DNA from: Streptomyces virginiae
GTDB lineage: Bacteria > Actinomycetota > Actinomycetes > Streptomycetales > Streptomycetaceae
DNA: 64,000 nt
NCBI RefSeq assembly: GCF_000720455.1
Contig: NZ_JOAK01000004.1
Span: forward strand, 1 to 64,000
Direction: 5' to 3'
Made by a program: the position numbers and the translations under genes. The notes under the pieces are model-generated. The model ran no database searches. It saw nothing but the letters and a program-made list of their open reading frames with translations, and was not told the DNA's origin. Below are positions 61,166 to 64,000 of this stretch, in pieces (positions within the stretch are counted from its first letter, which is position 1; the number at the start of each line of letters is the position of its first letter).

Positions 61166-61819
61166 TCAGTCGGCCAGTCGCACGCTGAAGAGCTTCCTCG
61201 CCAGCTTGGACAACGAGCCCGGTTCCTTGGGGTCAAGCGTGAGCACGACGCCACCCTTGCACTGGATGCCGACGGAGGGGAGCGTTCCTGCTCCACCCCC
61301 TCCAGGCGACGGCGACGAAGGGGGTGGGGTCGCAGGCGACTGGCTCGGTGTCGGGGTGGGCATCGACTTGAGCGAGCACCGCGGTTCGATCACCGCTGTC
61401 GCCCTCGCGTTGGCCTTGACGTTCTCAGTGCCAGGGATCACCGAATCGCCGACGGTGCCGTTGGTGGTCACCGCGACCCGGAACTCAGGGAGCGCCACCT
61501 CACACGTGGTCGTGGCGGCATCGTTCAGAGAGGCGAACGCGGCCGCCTTGCCGCACGCGCCCTCCGGCTGCAGACGGTCGCCACTGAGGATCTCCTCCCA
61601 GCCGCCCTGTGAGAGGCCGGCGAGGTCCACGCCCTCGAACGCACTGTCGCGCACCGCACGTGCAGCCGCCAACGCTGCCGCGTCGGCCGCCCCCTGTGCG
61701 TCGCTCCGCTTGGCGCCGCCCATACCTATGACGACGAAGGCGAAAGCGGCGAACAGCAGGCCCGTCAGCACCACGACGTAGATGGGGAAGGCCTGTCCTC
61801 GGTCCCGTGGCCCGGGCAC
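61166..61819 (-). CDS. TadE/TadG-like pilus assembly protein
   Basis: A 217-residue protein with an N-terminal pilin-like hydrophobic segment (RDRGQAFPIYVVVLTGLLFAAFAFVV) directly followed by the TadG hallmark GAADAAALAAARAVRD. An extracytoplasmic beta-rich domain with cysteines (GACGKAAAF, TTTCEVALP, PRCSLKS, IQCKGG) follows, with a Pro/Ser/Thr stretch near the C-terminus. It starts 5 nt after the Flp pilin stop. GTG at 61819 lacks a clear ribosome-binding site, suggesting coupling to the pilin gene. Minor pilin or assembly role is inferred. Confidence 0.8.
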   Translation of the reverse strand: MPGPRDRGQAFPIYVVVLTGLLFAAFAFVVIGMGGAKRSDAQGAADAAALAAARAVRDSAFEGVDLAGLSQGGWEEILSGDRLQPEGACGKAAAFASLNDAATTTCEVALPEFRVAVTTNGTVGDSVIPGTENVKANARATAVIEPRCSLKSMPTPTPSQSPATPPPSSPSPGGGGAGTLPSVGIQCKGGVVLTLDPKEPGSLSKLARKLFSVRLAD

Positions 61820-61824
61820 TGCCG

Positions 61825-62034
61825 TCAGTTGGCCGTGATGTCCGCCAAGGCCTGAGTGATGGCGTTCGCGATGGCGGCCGCCAGCCCCGACCCCACGATC
61901 GCGCCGATGATCAACACGATGATGACGATGATCCCCAGGTACTCGAAGACCGTCTGTCCTTCGTCCCCACCCCGCCCCGCCTGAACTCGGTTCCGCCGTT
62001 CGACGATCGGCTTGAGCAGCTTGAGATTCCGCAT
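61825..62034 (-). CDS. Flp-type (type IVb) pilin-like protein
   Basis: A 69-residue protein: a basic leader of about 24 residues, then the cleavage-region pattern G-D-E-G-Q-T-V-F-E-Y, a long hydrophobic helix (LGIIVIIVLIIGAIVGSGLA) and a short hydrophilic end. The Glu at +5/6 and Tyr match Flp pilins. It should be cleaved by an A24 peptidase, for which 47209-47970 is the only candidate in this window. GGAGGGG ends 7 nt before the ATG at 62034. Confidence 0.85.
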   Translation of the reverse strand: MRNLKLLKPIVERRNRVQAGRGGDEGQTVFEYLGIIVIIVLIIGAIVGSGLAAAIANAITQALADITAN

Positions 62035-62144
62035 CTGGGTCCCCTCCAGGGCCGGCGCCGTTGTCGATTCGCGGACGGTACGGCGCGTTACCAACAGTTG
62101 CAAAGGGTCCCGGGGCCCAAATACGGACCCACTGCGCACTCCGT

Positions 62145-62840
62145 CTACCCATGTCCCGTCACCCCTGGGCGGGCGGTTCCCAGCCACCGCGCTATCGCCT
62201 CGCTGCGGGTCGCGCTCCGGAGCTTCGCGAAGATGCGGTTGATGTGGTTCTTGACCGTCTTCTCACTGATGAAGCAGGTGGCCGCGATCTGTTGGTTGCT
62301 CATCCCGGACGCGATGAGGTCCATAACCTCCTCCTCACGCGAACTCAGCCCGAATTCAAGCCGGTTGAGACGGTGATGCTCGGAAGACTGTGCCACATTC
62401 CCTTGCGGTTGCGAAGAGGCCCTCAGCTCCGCGAGGACCGCGCTCGCCGCCGTCGGGCTGAAGTGCGCCCGCCCGACCCGTACGTCGCGCACCGCCGCGA
62501 TCAGGTGCTCTGGCGTGAATTCGCCATGGATCAGATAACCGCCCGCACCCAGCAGCAGGGACTCTCGGACGACCCCGGCCTCCTGGCTGTACGTCAGCAT
62601 CAGTACCGGAGCGAGCTGTACGAGGTGAGGGAGGGCCGAGATGCCGTCCACGCCCGGCATGCGCACGTCCAGCAGGATCACGTCGGGAGCGTGCAGACGT
62701 GTCAGGTGCAGGGCTTCACCGCCGTCCGACGCGGCTGCCGCCACTTCGATGTCCGGGACGGCGGCCAGCAGGGCCGCCAGGCCCGCCCGGACGACCGGGT
62801 TGCCGTCGGCGATCAGGACGCGGATCCGCACGGGCGGCAT
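62145..62840 (-). CDS. LuxR/NarL-family response regulator in the pilus locus, degenerate receiver
   Basis: A 231-residue regulator. The receiver domain has the phospho-acceptor Asp58 (VILLDVRMPG), but the normal acidic pair is Asp12-Gly13 (LIADGNPVV) and the conserved Lys is replaced by His (GGYLIHGEF). The DNA-binding domain is LSSREEEVMDLIASGMSNQQ followed by IAATCFISEKTVKNHINRIF. It starts in a TGATG overlap with the stop of the tadC gene, so it is part of the pilus operon and probably regulates it. The receiver changes suggest weak or phosphorylation-independent signalling. Confidence 0.88.
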   Translation of the reverse strand: MPPVRIRVLIADGNPVVRAGLAALLAAVPDIEVAAAASDGGEALHLTRLHAPDVILLDVRMPGVDGISALPHLVQLAPVLMLTYSQEAGVVRESLLLGAGGYLIHGEFTPEHLIAAVRDVRVGRAHFSPTAASAVLAELRASSQPQGNVAQSSEHHRLNRLEFGLSSREEEVMDLIASGMSNQQIAATCFISEKTVKNHINRIFAKLRSATRSEAIARWLGTARPGVTGHG

Positions 62841-63733
62841 CACCGTCCCCCGAACATCGCGCCGAAGTCTACGTTCGCCCCGTACACGAACCCGCCGATC
62901 AACAAGATCATCGTGCCGGGCAGCATGAACATCGTGACGGCGAGCGTCGCTCGCGGGACGGCCCGAGCGGCCCGCCGCCTCGCGTTCTGTGCGTCCGTTC
63001 GGCGCATGTCCTCCGCGATGGCGATCAGCGTCTCCACGATCGGCGAGCCCAGCTCTTCGCCCTGTTGGAGGGCAGTCACGAACTGGGCGACTTGCTCGCT
63101 GTCGTTGCGCCTGCGCAGCTCGTCGAAGGCCTGGCGACGGCTGACCCCCATGGCCATCTGCTGCAGGGTGATCCGGATCTCGTCCGACCACGGCCCCTGG
63201 TACTTGTCCGCCACCCGCTCCAGCGCCTGCCGGAAGCCGAGCCCGGCGCTGACCACGACGGCAAGGACGTCGAGGAAGTCGGGCAGGGTCCGCTCGATGT
63301 GGTCGCGGCGGATCCGGATGGCCGACCAGAGTCCTACTTCGATCCAGAAGAAGCCGAAGGCCACCATGAGCAGGGCCAGGATCAGCTGCCCGTTGAGCAG
63401 CATCGCGAAGGCGCCGAGGCCGCCCAGGATCGCGTAGACGGCGCGGCGCGCAGCGTAGCGGTCGATGGTGAGCCCGGACGGGTTTCCGGCGGTGTCGATC
63501 TGCCGACGTTTGCGTGTCACCCGGTCCGGGCCCATCAGCCGCAGTATCAGCGGGGCGTAACGGATGCCTGCGCGGTCGACGATCGAGCCGACCACGGTGG
63601 TGCGGGTGGCCCCGACTTCGAGCGCGAGGGCCAGGTCGGTCGGAAGTTTGACATCGGCGCGGTAGAGCCGGATGCCGTGGAAGGCGCCGAGGACTGAGAG
63701 CGCCCCGGCCAGCGCCAGGAGCCAAGCGATCAT
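62840..63733 (-). CDS. Type II secretion system F family protein (TadC-like)
   Basis: A 297-residue membrane protein. An N-terminal hydrophobic segment and further helices (AVYAILGGLGAFAMLL, LILALLMVAFGFFWIE) are followed by the T2SSF domain (RTLPDFLDVLAVVVSAGLGF, GVSRRQAFDELRRR, FVTALQQGEELGSPIVETL) and C-terminal helices (LAVTMFMLPGTMILLIGGFVYG). It forms the inner-membrane platform with TadB. Overlaps the response regulator gene by 1 nt and is close to the upstream partial gene. Confidence 0.92.
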   Translation of the reverse strand: MIAWLLALAGALSVLGAFHGIRLYRADVKLPTDLALALEVGATRTTVVGSIVDRAGIRYAPLILRLMGPDRVTRKRRQIDTAGNPSGLTIDRYAARRAVYAILGGLGAFAMLLNGQLILALLMVAFGFFWIEVGLWSAIRIRRDHIERTLPDFLDVLAVVVSAGLGFRQALERVADKYQGPWSDEIRITLQQMAMGVSRRQAFDELRRRNDSEQVAQFVTALQQGEELGSPIVETLIAIAEDMRRTDAQNARRRAARAVPRATLAVTMFMLPGTMILLIGGFVYGANVDFGAMFGGR

Positions 63734-63743
63734 CCCCGACTCC

Positions 63744-64000
63744 TCACACGTCGATCTTGGACAGGCGGCGGATAAGGACGAAGCCGACGGCGAAGAGGCC
63801 GATGGCCACCAGAACGGCGGTCTGGCCGATGACGGAGCCGGTCATACGGTCCAGGGCGCCCGGCATCAGCAGGTCCACCAGCAGCAGCGAGCCGACTCCC
63901 ATCACCGGCACCAGATACGCCGTCACCGTCACCTGGGACAGCTGGGTGCGGATCTCGCGACGGGTCTCCTTGCGCTGCTCCAGCGTCACCGTCAGGTTGC
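63744..64000 (-). CDS. Type II secretion system F family protein (TadB-like), C-terminal part only
   Basis: The open frame reaches the right edge of the window, so only the C-terminal part of the gene is seen. Its hydrophobic segments (VTAYLVPVMGVGSLLLVDLLM, GQTAVLVAIGLFAVGFVLI) and the ending RRLSKIDV are typical of TadB. The ATG inside the window at 63989 is probably internal. Its stop lies 10 bp before the tadC start; it continues the same operon beyond 64000. Confidence 0.75.
   Translation of the reverse strand, partial: NLTVTLEQRKETRREIRTQLSQVTVTAYLVPVMGVGSLLLVDLLMPGALDRMTGSVIGQTAVLVAIGLFAVGFVLIRRLSKIDV

Overview
The window reads as part of the chromosome of a Streptomyces (high-GC actinomycete). 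GC content is very high, codon third positions are strongly G/C, and GTG starts are common. Gene content is typical: a WhiB protein, DUF1707, DUF402, DUF4245 and DUF6542 proteins, a polyphosphate glucokinase, class I and class II fumarases, and an OxyR/AhpCD pair. From memory, the order ppgK, ispH, xseAB, glpX, whiB-like, fum class I, fumC, oxyR/ahpCD, phoH, uppS matches the conserved core around SCO5059-SCO5028 of S. coelicolor; I could not run an alignment. No tRNA, rRNA, CRISPR array, insertion sequence or prophage was recognised.

Layout. (1) 0.1-6.4 kb holds small regulatory and envelope genes: a membrane-anchored esterase, a MarR regulator divergent from a secreted beta-propeller, a PadR regulator with its membrane partner, an HdeD-like protein, an NAD-dependent reductase and a frameshifted Uma2 nuclease. 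(2) 6.5-19.2 kb is core metabolism: ychF, ppgK (whose frame runs into ychF without a stop), ispH, an amino-acid permease, xseAB, a nitroreductase, glpX, a WhiB protein and class I fumarase. (3) 19.3-24.9 kb, between the two fumarases, is a block of mostly secreted proteins, including two near-identical I36-type inhibitors that flank an unknown cysteine-containing secreted protein, plus a lectin-tailed SGNH hydrolase. (4) 24.9-33.4 kb holds fumC, a DUF402 protein, a SpoIIE-type phosphatase, a class A PBP, and an SPFH protein with a ribbon-helix-helix partner. (5) 33.5-39.4 kb holds a PadR/ABC exporter operon and the peroxide-stress locus oxyR / ahpC-ahpD. (6) 39.4-49.1 kb holds a tandem pair of unknown membrane proteins, an AI-2E transporter, a transglycosylase behind a long structured leader, phoH, uppS, an aldo/keto reductase, a prepilin peptidase, DUF192 and SMI1 proteins. 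(7) 49.3-59.9 kb is accessory: an orphan solute-binding lipoprotein, a serine hydrolase, a polysaccharide deacetylase, an MFS exporter with divergent TetR, and an NTF2 protein with divergent TetR. (8) 59.9-64.0 kb is the end of a Tad/Flp-type pilus operon on the minus strand that continues out of the window: TadB, TadC, a NarL-like regulator, Flp pilin, TadG-like protein, a lipoprotein and an OmpA-domain protein.

How parts fit together. Several divergent or autoregulated pairs carry clear dyad operators next to their regulator genes (MarR, two PadR, two TetR, and sites with no adjacent regulator upstream of the nitroreductase, the SGNH hydrolase and the SPFH gene). OxyR carries the C209/C218 redox pair and faces ahpCD. 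The prepilin peptidase at 47.2 kb is a plausible processing enzyme for the Flp pilin at 61.8 kb. Most convergent gene ends are separated by strong GC hairpins. The points most worth a second look are the I36-unknown-I36 cassette, the loss of the ppgK stop, the 4-bp duplication in the Uma2 gene, the alternative-pairing leader of the transglycosylase gene, and the degenerate receiver in the pilus locus.
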